DNA of 64,000 nucleotides from Rana temporaria (taxonomy: Eukaryota; Chordata; Amphibia; Anura; Ranidae). The notes below the pieces were generated by a model. It had not been told where the DNA came from, made no database searches, and was given only the letters and a program-made list of their open reading frames with translations. Made by a program: the position numbers and the translations under genes. Positions 1 through 11,007 of this stretch are shown in pieces (the first letter of the stretch is position 1; each line of letters opens with the position of its first letter). Where the stretch lies: assembly GCF_905171775.1 (NCBI RefSeq), contig NC_053497.1, positions 107,300,157 through 107,364,156 on the forward strand, read 5' to 3'.

Positions 1-844
1 ATGAAAAGATAGACGGATGCGGCGCCCTTGATGAAGCTAGAATGTGAAACATGTTGGTGTCCAGCATCAATACCATCTAGCAACTAGCATTCAATGAGGG
101 TCTAGAATGATTTTATGATCATGTCATTTTATTTCTATTTAATACATTTTGTATTTTTTCAAAAATCTGTGTTATATATGCTCACCTATCGATAGACACA
201 CTACCTCCACAAGGTCCTATTTATTCTGACAAGACGCAAGTCTGCTCAGTTTGCCCATTTTTCTTTATTTTAACACTTCAAGGACTGGAGTATCGTGTCT
301 ATTCTGGAAAGAGTCCAACCACAATCTTTCACATATGCTTCTCCTTTACCTCTGGCAATGAATAGGCTCCCCTCGGGCTAAATCTCTAACACACATGGTT
401 CTGCTCCAGGCTTCGGGCTTAACCTCTGCTTTCCTTGGCGGACCCTTGAATTACTGGATAGGACTCACGTAGACCTAGCAGCCAGTAGGATTCCTGGATA
501 GGCCTCAGGTTTCAGGCCTAGCAGCCAGGAGCTGTTTGACACACATCGACCCAGGCCGCAGCCCCTGATGGGAAGAACCCCAATCACTTGACTCCTCTTA
601 AATAAATAGCCTATCCCAGCATGCAAAGCTGCTAAATGAAACTCCCGCTAATTGGCTGAGAAAACGTATTTACTGATCAACTGAATTCACTGTAATCCAT
701 CATCCTAATGACAAAAGCAACAGCGCCACCTATTGACAGAAGAGAGAGACCACAAATTGAACTCAGACAAGGGTGCTACATTTATAATTGTTCTTGCTAA
801 TCTTGTGGAAGTTCCGACTCTTCGATAAAAGTCAGTGGTGGCAG
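1..844. other. No gene recognised
   Basis: I see no coding region, RNA gene or clear repeat boundary here. The stretch is moderately AT-rich, with an internal near-duplicate phrase around 478-530 (TAGGACTCACG... and TAGGCCTCAGG..., each next to CCTAGCAGCCAG). Confidence 0.5.
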
Positions 845-1045
845 GTAATGGGTTCATAGCCTAATTAACTGAACACCAGTGACAATTGCTCTCAGGCTGA
901 TGGCACCTAGATTGTGGTCCTGCGAGCTGGAAAATATCTACGCAGGGCACAGCTGAGAGTGGCATTGTTACATAAGTGACAGCACAGTGTGAGATTGGCC
1001 AGTCTTTTGTCACGAGTTGGTGAGAATGGCAGGGGTCTGATGCCG
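845..1045 (+). repeat. Dispersed repeat, copy A of an inverted pair
   Basis: This stretch matches the reverse complement of 2060-2245 by eye along most of its length. Shared landmarks are GCTCTCAGGCTGATGGC versus GCTGTCAGGCTGCTGGC, GAGAGTGGCATTGTTA versus GAGAGTGCCATTGTTA, and GCAGTGTGAGATTGG. The two copies are about 1.2 kb apart and in opposite orientation. They may be two SINE-like insertions or the eroded ends of one transposon; I see no coding sequence between them. Confidence 0.7.
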
Positions 1046-2059
1046 CATTGGTCACAGATGCTTTTTACATACATTCTCTACAGACCAACATTTCAATGAA
1101 GAGTTCTCTGCATGTTCAGGGATAAGTGATTTATTCAGGAGATAAGACTTCCACTAACCAGTTACGCAGTTGTTTAGGCAGCCGGCATGTGCATTATTTT
1201 AATCTAAAAATAGATCAGCATGCATGGAAACTGAATCCTTCTTTATTGGAATTAATCAATTTCCCTAATAATTGACAGACTACTGTAGCATCACAACCAT
1301 GGCAGGAAGCAATTCAGGGCCTGCAAGAGAGAGAATCTCCAAACATGTATCAATGGAATTGTTAAACACTGGTACACCCTTTACAGCAGGGGTAGGCAGC
1401 ACAGTACTGGAGGAAGGCAGGCGCTTCCATAGTTAAAGTGAAATAAAAAAAAAATAAACATGCCCCTATCCTCCTCTTCTCAGGTCCCCCACCAGTGCTC
1501 CTGGCCCCTCCCTCTTGTCGAGTGCCCCCAAGCAGCTTGCAGTGGGGGCACCCATCCATTCAGATATGGAGCTGTGGCTTGGCCCCGTCTTATAGAATGC
1601 ATGAAGGTAAAAAAACATCAACCTTTAGAACACCTTTAACTTTTCATAATAACAAGCTGGTGTTTGGTTGCTAGGGCCACCTAGCAACCATTCACCTTCT
1701 GGTTAACTTGAAAGGTTAACTTAAGCAGCTTCTGCTCCCGCCATCCATCCAGTGCTGATCTGCCTGCAGCTCTCCACTCTGCTGTCAAGATGAGAGTGGC
1801 AGAAGCTGGGGGGGGGGGGGGAAGAGGCTCGGCAAAGCCGTGTTTGGGGGCCGACTGCAGCTCTACAGGAGCTAAGTTATGATATTGTTGGATCAACAGT
1901 GGGAATGGCCCACTTCCTAATAAAGGATTGCTTAAACAGATTTTGGTTTCAAAATGTTTGGGAGTTATGATGGCTCATTTACACCAGGTTCAGTCAAACA
2001 CGTTTTTAAATGCAGTGCAAACTTCATGTGCATTTTGGTTTCAAAAGTACCAGATCCCT
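1046..2059. other. No gene recognised between the inverted repeats
   Basis: No transposase-like or host coding sequence is visible. A G-run lies at about 1810-1821, and a short poly-A lies near 1446-1456. The sequence could be unique genomic DNA or the inside of an old element ended by the inverted pair at 845 and 2060. Confidence 0.4.
1665..1690. repeat. Short perfect hairpin
   Basis: TGGTTGCTAG and CTAGCAACCA are perfectly complementary 10-bp arms around a 6-base loop. No terminator role is expected in a vertebrate genome. Confidence 0.8.
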
Positions 2060-2245
2060 GCCCTCCTCACTAACTTGTGACAAAGGACTGCCCAATCTCA
2101 CACTGCGCTTTCACTAGCATAACAATGGCACTCTCTACTGCACCCGTCACAAAGATTTCCCAGCTTGAGGGACCCAATCCAGGCGCCAGCAGCCTGACAG
2201 CGATTGACACTGGGCTATGTTAATTAACAATTAATCCTTTAGCCA
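2060..2245 (-). repeat. Dispersed repeat, copy B of an inverted pair
   Basis: Reverse-complement partner of 845-1045, sharing the GCAGTGTGAGATTGG core and flanking blocks. See copy A for the alternatives. Confidence 0.7.
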
Positions 2246-2295
2246 CCACCACTCCATTTGGACCGAGCAGGAGGAGACTCCTAATTTTAGCAATA

Positions 2296-2891
2296 TGAAC
2301 AAGAAGGAAATGGGCCAAACTAAGTGCAGTAAATATGGGTTTAATTAGAAATAATGTTTTAAACAATAAATTGGCTACTCACAAAAGGAGTGAAAACACA
2401 AGCATGGTAGGGCAAGGGGGTGGTCTGAGGTCACAGCGGGTCATCTGTAGCTGCAGGGGTTCGATCTGGCAGGTCTCAATACTGTGGAACCGGGGGAGAT
2501 GGACATCCAGGAGTTAGGAAGCCATAGGGAAAACACAGGAGCTCCAGGAACCGCTGGTGCTGCTTCAGAACGGCGTGCGTTCCAGCGTGGAACGCAACGC
2601 ACCGTCATTGGACCGGAAGTGACGTAGGAACTCAGGCCAGCCAATAGGATAACGTTTCTCAGCTTCCGCTGTTTCATCAGATCCAAAACGTCCAATAGGA
2701 GCGGACGTATTAAATAAGCATGGACAAGCCGTGATTGGTCAGCGGCACTAGTAAACATAGGGCACACAGGCAGAAATAGCAAACTGAGGACAATGTAATA
2801 GGGTAGATCGAAAATAGAGGGGGATTAACAATTAAGTAACAAACACATAATTTAAACGGACAGCAACATTTCTAACAATACTAAAATTTCC
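2296..2891 (-). repeat. Penelope LTR-like arm, left
   Basis: Inverted copy of 5406-6000, about 595 bp, with scattered substitutions and few indels. The outer end abuts the 15-bp target duplication directly. It includes a hammerhead core read on the minus strand. Confidence 0.9.
2647..2684 (-). ncRNA. Hammerhead ribozyme, left Penelope arm
   Basis: On the minus strand the parts in order are: GGAT (stem I), CTGATGA core, stem II CAGC-GGAA-GCTG flanked by A residues, GAA core, self-complementary ACGT (minimal stem III), T at the cleavage position, and ATCC closing stem I. Such tiny palindromic stem III hammerheads are known from Penelope-like elements and are thought to work best as dimers. The core bases are all intact. 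Self-cleavage is inferred, not shown. Confidence 0.82.
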
Positions 2892-3000
2892 CAATTAATA
2901 TGAAAGTTAAAATTTAGAATTAAAAGAACACACAGTATGGAATAAGTGAATGAAAAAACGGAACATAACAGAATCAAAGATTATTCATAAGCATGCACAC

Positions 3001-3002
<2 letters not shown>

Positions 3003-3088
<86 letters not shown>
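3003..3088. repeat. AT dinucleotide microsatellite
   Basis: About 43 uninterrupted AT units inside the 3' untranslated part of the Penelope element. Long Tyr-Ile reading frames across it are artefacts of the repeat. Confidence 0.98.
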
Positions 3089-3094
<6 letters not shown>

Positions 3095-3396
3095 ATAATA
3101 AATGTATATGCAGCAACCACAGTGTATATTAAAGTAAATATCAAAGGATTTTGTTGTCTATATAAATTAACCATATGCATACATGTGTGCATATAAATAT
3201 GTAAAAATGTAAACAAAGACCACACACATCCAGAGCATATGCGTTCATAACAGAAACACACATATATATATGTATATCGAATAAAATAATAAATTAAATT
3301 GAATTGATTGACCATCATTATCCTTAGTATACATGTATATCTAGAGTAAATGATATGGATAATAGAGGAGATAATGATAATAATAATAATAAAATT

Positions 3397-3397
<1 letters not shown>

Positions 3398-3454
<57 letters not shown>
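3398..3454. repeat. AT dinucleotide microsatellite
   Basis: Second AT run in the Penelope 3' untranslated region, followed by CA/TA and TC runs to about 3494. It is preceded by a short ATA/ATG trinucleotide stretch at 3370-3392. Confidence 0.97.
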
Positions 3455-3463
<9 letters not shown>

Positions 3464-3857
3464 ACATATATGCATATATATCTCTCTCTCTCTATCCCAC
3501 ACATATGAACAATCACATGCATGAAGTGGTGATAGAGATCATCTATAGGGAATATCTACAGAGAATATACTAATGCATAAAATGCACAATACATCTCTAA
3601 GACATATAACTAGAAATGCATGAATAGCAGAATGTATGCATACGTAATAAACACACAAGACAGTCCTGTAATGTAATGCGTGTACATCAATGTATAAATC
3701 AGCAAACACTCACTAAGAGAATAACACACAGGATGTGTACTAACGAAAAAGTGCAAAAAAAAACGCATCGTCAGCCAAAAGAAAAAAGGGGGGGGGGAGT
3801 GGAAGGAAGAATTAAATGTATAAAATGAAAGAAAGAATTACGTTAAATAATATTACA

Positions 3858-5408
3858 TTAGATAACATTATTAGTCTCTATTTCCTCATTGAGGCCATGA
3901 GGCGACATAGTATTAAGAGAAAAAATCCAGAAAGTTTCTTGTCTGCATAATCGTTGAAATCTCTCAACTGCAGTAGGGGTTATAGGAATAGCCTCAATAA
4001 CCCATACCTGCAGGAGGGAGATATCCTGGTGATGGTGCATGGCAAAGTGGCGTGCAATACTGGACTTGGGGTCACCAGCATGAACTGCACGTCGATCTTC
4101 CCCAAATCTGGTACGAAGGGCTCTGATCGTTCTACCCACATAGTGAAGGTTACAGGGACAGGAAATACAATAGATGACGTATGTCGTTGAGCAATTGTAA
4201 AAGGAACTCAAGTTGTAAGTCTTGTTATTAACTACAAAATTCTTTTTTCCATGTTTAACGTAAGAGCAAGTTAAGCATTTGGCCTTTTTACACGGAAACA
4301 TCCCTAAAAGGGGGATGAGAGTGAGTTGTTTGAGCCTATGAAGTTTGTTATTACCTGAGGATTTTATTTTGCTGGGAGCAATCTTATTCTTGATGTTTGG
4401 GGCCCTACGAAACGCGAATTTTGGTTGAACAGTTATTGATGAAGAAAGATGAGGATCCTGAATCAAAATTGGCCAATGTTTTTTAATTATGTTTTCCATT
4501 TTTTTGTGTTTGGCATGGTACTGAGTGATAAACTGGGTAGTAGGGACCTGATCTATTTTCTTAGATAAAGGTAAAGGATCAGAATCGTACATATTACAAG
4601 CAGCTTCCACAAGGTTCGGGGGATAACCTTTAACAATAAATTTGTCTTTAAGATTGGCACTCAAAGATTTGTAGTCCTCTAGTCTGGTGCAATTGCGTCT
4701 GAGTCGATTAAATTGACTTTTGGGAACATTATCAATCCATCTAGGATGATGGCAACTAGAATAATGGATGTAGGAGTTCACGGCTGTGGGTTTCGTGAAA
4801 TTCCTAGCACTAATAATGTCATGGTCATGAAATAATTCAAGATCTAAATAGCATATGGACTCGCTAGCTGAGGTGAAGGTGAGGCCAAAGGAATTGTTAT
4901 TACAATAGGCTACAAAATGAGTGATAGAGTCAGTAGACCCATCCCAGATCATGATGATGTCATCTATATAGCGACCGTAAAAGACTACATGTGCCGAAAA
5001 AGGGTTGTTTTTATCTATATAGCTGGCCTCCCATAAACCCATAGTAAGGTTGGCATAGCTGGGTGCAAAATTTGCACCCATAGCTGTGCCTTGCTTCTGT
5101 AGATAGAACTCATCATCGAACTGAAGATAATTATGTTCAAGGCAAAAGCGAGTAGACAAAAGGATGAATTCTATCTGTTGTGTATTTAAACTAGGATCTA
5201 CATTAAGAAAGTGTGAGACTGCCTCAAGTCCCACAGAGTGTGGTATTGAAGTGTAGAGCGAGCAAACATCGAGAGATAACCAATGATAAGAAGGCTCCCA
5301 GGAGTAAGGAGACAATAACTCAATTAAGTGGGTACCATCACGAATATAAGATGGAAGGGCTTGGGCAAGTGGTTGTAGGAAATGATCAATGTAAAGAGAG
5401 AAACTGGA
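3858..5408 (-). CDS. Penelope-like reverse transcriptase and GIY-YIG endonuclease, N-truncated
   Basis: The frame is open for about 515 codons; I see no in-frame ATG at its left edge, and it runs upstream to a stop inside the right arm. RT motif A (LDVCSLYTSIPH), motif B (QGTAMGANFAPSYANLTMG) and motif C with the YIDD box occupy roughly the first 150 residues after 5315. A Cys-rich linker (CKKAKCLTC) precedes a GIY-YIG domain in the last ~110 residues (VIYCISC then HYVGRTIRALRTRF). Known Penelope proteins are far longer: the N-terminal third, with the LPKIHK-type motif, is absent here. No internal stop was seen, so the remaining block could still fold, but the element needs help to move. Clade (Poseidon or Neptune) is undecided. 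Confidence 0.92.
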   Translation of the reverse strand, partial: SSFSLYIDHFLQPLAQALPSYIRDGTHLIELLSPYSWEPSYHWLSLDVCSLYTSIPHSVGLEAVSHFLNVDPSLNTQQIEFILLSTRFCLEHNYLQFDDEFYLQKQGTAMGANFAPSYANLTMGLWEASYIDKNNPFSAHVVFYGRYIDDIIMIWDGSTDSITHFVAYCNNNSFGLTFTSASESICYLDLELFHDHDIISARNFTKPTAVNSYIHYSSCHHPRWIDNVPKSQFNRLRRNCTRLEDYKSLSANLKDKFIVKGYPPNLVEAACNMYDSDPLPLSKKIDQVPTTQFITQYHAKHKKMENIIKKHWPILIQDPHLSSSITVQPKFAFRRAPNIKNKIAPSKIKSSGNNKLHRLKQLTLIPLLGMFPCKKAKCLTCSYVKHGKKNFVVNNKTYNLSSFYNCSTTYVIYCISCPCNLHYVGRTIRALRTRFGEDRRAVHAGDPKSSIARHFAMHHHQDISLLQVWVIEAIPITPTAVERFQRLCRQETFWIFSLNTMSPHGLNEEIETNNVI

Positions 5409-6000
5409 AATTTTAGTATTGTTAGAAATGTTGCTGTCCGTTTAAATTATGTGTTTGTTACTTAATTGTTAATCCCCCTCTATTTTTGATCTACCCTATT
5501 ACATTGTCCTCAGTTTGCTATTTCTGTGCCCTATGTTTACTAGTGCCGCTGACCAACCACGGCTTGTCCCTGCTTATTTAATACGTCCGCTCCTACTGGA
5601 CGTTTTGGATCTGATGAAACAGCAGAAGCTGAGAAACGTTATCCTATTGGCTGGCCTGAGTTCCTACGTCACTTCCGGTCCTACGACGGTGCGTTGCGTT
5701 TCACGCTGGAACACACGCCGTTCTGAAGCAGCACCAGCGGTTCCTGGAGCTCCTGTGTTTTCCCTATGGCTTCCTAACTCCTGGATGTCCATCTCCCCGG
5801 TTCCACAGTATTGAGACCTGCCAGATTGAACCCCTGCAGCTACAGATGACCCGCTGTGACACCAGACCAGACCCTTGCCCTACCATGCTTGTGTTTTCAC
5901 TCCTTTTGTGAGTAGCCAATTTATTGTTTAAACCATTATTTCTAATTAAACCCATATTTACTGCACTTAGTTTGGCGCATTTCCTTCTTGTTCATATTTA
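5406..6000 (+). repeat. Penelope LTR-like arm, right
   Basis: Inverted copy of 2296-2891. The start of the RT frame runs into its inner edge, so the arm swallowed or replaced the 5' part of the coding region. Outside it lies a 182-bp tail and then the target duplication. Confidence 0.9.
5607..5644 (+). ncRNA. Hammerhead ribozyme, right Penelope arm
   Basis: Same design as the left copy: GGAT/ATCC stem I, CTGATGA, stem II CAGC-AGAA-GCTG, GAA, palindromic ACGT stem III, cleavable T. The one visible change from the left copy is in the stem II loop, which leaves the stem paired. Opposite arms therefore make ribozymes facing in opposite directions. Confidence 0.83.
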
Positions 6001-6182
6001 TCTTTCAGAGTTTGCTTCTGCTTCAGGATTGCTGCCGCTTGTGCTATTGGACTATTATTGCATGATTTTATTCACTCAATTTTTATTATTGACATGGACC
6101 TTATGATGTGCTGATGTTACTGATTACTAATTATTGATTGAGCTTGTTTAGTAATGCGCCATCTACCTATACATTTTTTACA
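6001..6182 (-). repeat. Penelope tail segment
   Basis: Lies between the right arm and the target duplication. Phrases near 6055-6085 (TTGCATGATTTTATTCACT) resemble 54147-54170, which suggests the same tail occurs in the Penelope fragment at 53595. Confidence 0.7.
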
Positions 6183-6197
6183 CTAATTTTAGCAATA

Positions 6198-7014
6198 CCA
6201 ATCATGATGTTAGAATAAATGTCTGTAACACACTATCACCATAGACAGTATATTCAGCGATTTATTGTATACAGTAACACTCTTCACGAGACAGAGACTT
6301 GTCTTTAGTTTGCATTAAAAGTTCAGGAACAAGGTTAACACGTTTCAAAGTAAGGTTTTAATAATGAAAAGGTCAAATTGACACAAATAACATTTGCAAA
6401 AAAAAAGTGTTTCAAAGAAATTAAGACATAATACAGCAACAGAGAAATAATACAGAGTTGAGAAGGAGAATACTTGCAGGGTCCTGGGTGTTATCAGAGT
6501 TCAGTCGATGAGACAGGTATTGTCGGTTCTCAAACTTGACAGATGTCCCTGATTTAATGGTACATGATAACTGTCAAACTGTCCTGGCATTCTTTTTTTC
6601 TTTGAGATCTAAGAGGTGTTAACAGAGGCCATCTGACCAATTAATCATCTGAGGTGTGGTTGCTGTCAGGTCTCCATGTCCATGACCATGTCTTGGATGC
6701 AATTTTTGATAAGTATTTATATCTCTGAATATCTTCTGTTTACAGACTGCCAACATCCATATTATGGTCCAGCGTGAAATTCGCTTCAAAACAAATATAA
6801 ATACAGTATGGCAGGTTTGCGATGTCTATTTTACCTTGGAGGAATAGGGGTGACAGTGGTTCCCCATATGATCCGACATAGGGGTGTCTAGACTTGAAAC
6901 ATTACAAATTATCTGGGTAAACTAAATACGTCTATATTCTGGCTGTGCTATTTTTGTTTTGGAAGTTATGGAATATACTGGAATGATGGATTCTACCGAG
7001 AGACAGATACTGTA
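6198..7014. other. No gene recognised
   Basis: No coding or clear repeat structure identified between the Penelope element and the mariner left end. The stretch is AT-rich and of ordinary complexity. Confidence 0.4.
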
Positions 7015-7060
7015 CAGTATCTCACAAAAGTGGTTACACCCCTCACATTTTTGTAATATA

Positions 7061-8692
7061 CAGTCAAGTCCATAAATATTGGGACATCGACACAATTCTA
7101 ATCTTTTTGGTTCTATACAACACCACAATGGATTTGAAATGAAAAGAACAAGATCTGCTTTAACTGCAGACTTTCAGATTTAATTTGAGGGTATTTACAT
7201 CCAAATCAGGTAATCGGTGTAGGAATTACAACAGTTTGTATATGTGCCTCCCACTTTTTAAGGGACCCAAAGTAATGGGACAGATTACCAATCATAAATC
7301 AAACTTTTACTTTTTAATACTTGGTTGCAAATCCTTTGCAGTCAATTACAGCCTGAAGTCTGGAATGCATAGACATCACCAGACGCTGGGTTTTATCCCT
7401 GGTGATACTCTGCCAGGCCTCTACTGCAACTGTCTTCAGTTCCTGCTTGTTCTTGGGGCATTTTCCCTTCAGTTTTGTCTTCGGCAAGTAAAAGGCATGC
7501 TCAAACGGATTCAGGTTCGGTGATTGACTTGGCCATTGCATAACATTCCACTTCTTTCCCTTAAAAAACTCTTTGGTTGCTTTTGCATTATCCTTCGGGT
7601 CATTGTCCATCTGCACTGTGAAGCGCCGTCCAATGAGTTCTGAAGCATTTGGCTGAATATGAACAGATAATATTGCCCGAAACACTTCAGAATTCACATC
7701 ATCAATAAATACAAGAGAACCAGTTCCATTGTACTGTGATGGCAGTGCCATACATGCCCCTGCCATCACACTACCACCACCATGCTTCACTGATGAGGTG
7801 GTATGCTTTGGATCATGAGCAGTTCCTTTCCTTCTCCATACTCTCCTCTTCCCATCACTCTGGTACAAGTTGATCTTGGTCTCAACTGTCCATAGAATGT
7901 TGTTTCAGAACTGTGAAGGCTTTTTTAGATGTTGTTTGACAAACTCTAATCTGGCCTTCCTGTTTTGAGGCTCACCAATGGTTTACATCTTGTGGTGAGC
8001 TCTCTGTATTCACTCTGGTGAAGTCTTCTCTTGATTGTTGACTTTGAGACACATACACCTACCTCCTGGAGAGTGTTCTTCATCTGGCCAACTGTTGTAA
8101 AAGGTGTTTTCTTCACCAGGGAAAGAATTCTTTGGTCATCCACCACAGTGGTTTTCTGTGGCCTTTTCCGGGTCTTTTGGTGTTGCTGAGCTCACTGGTG
8201 CATTCTTTCTTTTCCAAACAGTTGATTTGGCCACACCTAATGTTTTTGCTATCTCTCTGATGGGTTTGTTTTTTGTTTTTTTCAGCCTAATGATGGCTTA
8301 CTTCACTGACAGTGACAGCTCTTTGGATCTCATATTGAGAGTTGACAGCAACAGATTCCAAATGCAAATAGCACACTTGAAATTAACTCTGGACCTTTTG
8401 TCTGCTCCTTGTAAATGGGATAATGAGGGAATAACACACTCCTGGCCATGGAACAGCTGAGCAGCCAATTGTCCTATTACTTTTGGTCCCTTAAAAAGTG
8501 GGAGGCACATATACAAACTGTTGTAATTCCTACACTGTTCACCTGATTTGGATGTAAATACCCTCAAAATTAAAGCTGAAAGTCTGCAGGTAAAGCACAT
8601 CTTGTTTGTTTCATTTCAAATCCATTGTGGTGGTGTATAGAGCCAAAAATATTAGAATTGTGTTGATGTCCCAATATTTATGGACCTGACTG
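7061..8692 (-). mobile_element. Tc1-like transposon with ~220-bp inverted ends
   Basis: CAGTCAAGTCCATAAATATT at 7061 is mirrored by the sequence ending at 8692, and TA flanks both ends (7059-7060, 8693-8694). Homology between the ends continues inward to about 7280 and 8468 (AAGGGACCCAAAGTAATGGG and its complement). This is a full-length copy by structure, with a broken transposase gene on the minus strand. Confidence 0.93.
7314..8333 (-). pseudogene. Tc1-family DD34E transposase, broken
   Basis: A 340-codon span from the ATG at 8331-8333 to the stop at 7314, the normal Tc1 length. The order is N-terminal helix-turn-helix (about 8146-8330, with a stop and frameshift near 8300), linker ending in a GRP-like basic patch, then a catalytic domain with KHGGGSVM, QMDNDPKDNAKATK and WPSQSPNLNPFEHAF. 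The frame is interrupted again between 7868 and 7946, and the conserved DNDPKH histidine is D. It would have cut and pasted the surrounding element. It is inactive as written. Confidence 0.92.
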
Positions 8693-8696
8693 TATG

Positions 8697-8762
8697 GTGA
8701 ACTTCATGCCCAAGATGGTCAGGGCAGTGCTGGAAAATAATGGTGGCCACACAAAATATTGA
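8697..8762 (+). pseudogene. Mariner transposase C-terminal remnant
   Basis: Twenty-one codons ending NNGGHTKY and a stop, the typical extreme C-terminus of Tc1/mariner transposases. It lies just right of the inserted Tc1 element and belongs to the older mariner, not to the insert, since it is on the other strand. Confidence 0.75.
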
Positions 8763-9266
8763 CACTTTGGGTCCAATTTGGACATTTCCATTTAGGGGCG
8801 TACTCACTTTTGTTGCCAGCTGTTTAGACATTAATGGCTGTGTGTTGAGTTATTTTGAGGGGACAGCAAATTGACACGGTTATACAAGATGTACATTCAC
8901 TACTTTAACTGCTTGCCGGTGTTTGACGGAGGCAGAATGGCTCCCCTGTGCAAATCGCCATAGCTGTACAGCGGACGCTTTAAGGAGTATAGGGGGCGCC
9001 CGCATGCACACACTGCGTCACATCGCGCGTGCCGCACCTGTATAATTTGTTTTCTTTTTTTGCTCTTCTCATTCCCTCTTATCATCCCCATTTATCCTTA
9101 TGAGGCACATCTCTACTTCCAAGAAGTCATCCTAACCATTCGGGATATCCCCACATGCGCATAAGACCATACTAGGGATAGGTGGTCCATATCCAGTGGT
9201 GAGTGTACATCTATGTGGGGCACCCAGTCCGAGCACTGTAGGAGACATCTTTTAAACACTGAGCAC

Positions 9267-10677
9267 TAGTGTTGCTCAAGAATATTCGCATTGCGAATAT
9301 TCGTTACGAATATGGCATATTCGAGTATTCGCGAATAACTCGAATATCGCGGCCAAAATTCGCTATTACGAATTCGTATTTATCCTAGTGATTTCCATCG
9401 ACGTCTAAAAGCATTGCTGGTATGATTGGAGACCCTGGGCCGAGTAGCTAAGCTGATCCTTTTATGTTGACGAATATTCGCTATCGCGAATATTCGTATT
9501 ACGAATATTCGTGAATACTTTCTCCGCCCTTCTTTTGCATCAGAGCCAATCAGAGTTCTCCTACCACAGTTGTCAGAGGTTAGCAACCAATAGGAACCTG
9601 CCTGCACGACCAGTATATAAGATCACTCCCAGCAGTATTTCAGTGCAGATTCACAAGGTGGCTAGAGAGAGTGGAGTGTTTCTGTGCGATCTTAGAGCTT
9701 AGAGCATTGTGCTTCCTATAGTGCTTTCAGTTCTGAGTTTCCTGCTTCTAAACTGCTTTTTTCAAAGCAAAAGACCCAACAGCTTTTCTAAAAGCTCAGA
9801 TTTGTGTTGTTTTGTCCAGGTTAGTGTAGCTTAGTGTTAGATAGATTTCTGTGTAGTTAGTGTAAGTGTACATTTCTTTAAGGTAGCTTAGTTTAGTGTG
9901 TGTTTAGTCTCTGTGTTTTGTGTATTAAAAAAAAAAAAAAAAATAGCTTTAGTTTAGTCATATAAGTTTGTGTAAGTAGAGTTAGTGTTTAGTGCATATT
10001 AGTTTAGTATTTGTAGTCCTCGTCCTTGTCTGCGTCCTTCAGTCTAAAAAAAACAAAAAAAAACCCAAAAAAGTTTTAGGTGTAGTAGTTTTATTCTAGT
10101 TTAGTAGCTGTATGCGTCTTTTGTCTGCGTCTTTGTCTGCGTGCCTGTCTTGCTAAAAAAACAAAAAAACACTCCTTTCTCACATTCCCCCCCCCCCAAT
10201 AAAGTTTACCCCCCCCCCACATCAGCAAGCTGTCCAGGCATGCTGGGAGTTGTAGTTTTGCAACACTGTTTGGGAAATACTAATATCTGATCTTATATCC
10301 TAACTTTTAAACTAGTCTAAAATGCAGTTAAAGATAATGAAATAACAGTGGTGAAATTACTTACACTTATCAGCAGTTTTTCCTCACTGGATGAAAAGTT
10401 ACTCCCCACCATCTTCGCTTCGCTGGGCAGCACAAAATAGCGATCCGAAAATCGACTGGCAAAGATCCAGGAAATGATCTCCGTTCTCGCGTGTTCGCGC
10501 GCATGTGCGGACGAGAATTTCGCAATCAATTTCGCATTTGCATTAGCGAAATTTCGCAAACATTTTTTTGGGATAAAATATCACGAATATTCGATTTTAG
10601 CGAATATTTCACGAATATTCGTCTATATATTCGTGATATATCGCGAAATCGAATATGGCGTATTCCGCTCAACACTA
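9267..10677. mobile_element. hAT-like element with AATATTCG-rich ends
   Basis: Ends TAGTGTTGCTCA at 9267 and its complement form at 10677 are flanked by 8-bp duplications CTGAGCAC (9259-9266) and CTGAGCAT (10678-10685), one mismatch. Sub-terminal blocks are dense in ATATTCG/CGAATAT palindromes. The inside has a TATA-like CAGTATATAAGATC at about 9611, poly-A, poly-C and repeated TTAGTGT phrases, but no transposase. I read it as an internally deleted, non-autonomous hAT. Confidence 0.85.
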
Positions 10678-10972
10678 CTGAGCATATATGGGATTATCTG
10701 ATGTCATTATTTTAACCACTTCATTACTGGGCACTTAAACCCCCTTCGTGCCCAGACCAATTTTCAGCGCTGACGCATTTTGAATGACAATTGCGCGTCA
10801 TACAACACTGTACCCAAATTATATTTTTATAATTTTTTCCCCACAAATAGAGCTTTCTTTTGGTGGTATTTGATCATCTCTGCGATTTTTATTTTTTGCG
10901 CTATAAACAGAAAAAGACAGAAAATTTTGGAAAAAAACAATCATTTTTGCTTTTTGTTATAATAATATCCCA

Positions 10973-10974
<2 letters not shown>

Positions 10975-11005
<31 letters not shown>
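10975..11005. repeat. Poly-A run
   Basis: About 30 A in the left half of the TTAACCACTT-family element. Confidence 0.9.

Positions 11006-11007
<2 letters not shown>

Larger units (their letters stand above)
2296..6182 (-). mobile_element. Penelope-like retroelement with inverted LTR-like arms
   Basis: The element is flanked by an exact 15-bp duplication, CTAATTTTAGCAATA, at 2281-2295 and 6183-6197, which fixes both ends. Inside are inverted arms (2296-2891 and 5406-6000), a minus-strand RT plus GIY-YIG frame, a 3' untranslated stretch holding AT microsatellites, and a 182-bp tail (6001-6182) beyond the right arm. Penelope-like elements are known for a telomerase-related RT, a GIY-YIG nuclease and LTR-like repeats that can be inverted, often with hammerhead ribozymes. 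The RT N-terminus is missing, so this copy is 5'-truncated and not autonomous. The two arms are nearly alike, which suggests modest age. Confidence 0.93.

Noticed and set aside
2974..3522. 182-codon Tyr/Ile-rich reading frame
   Set aside because: It is a translation of AT and CA microsatellites in the Penelope 3' untranslated region. The same applies to 51361-51971.
9605..9720. TATA box and transcript start of a host gene
   Set aside because: The TATA-like site lies inside the hAT-like element and no exon follows.
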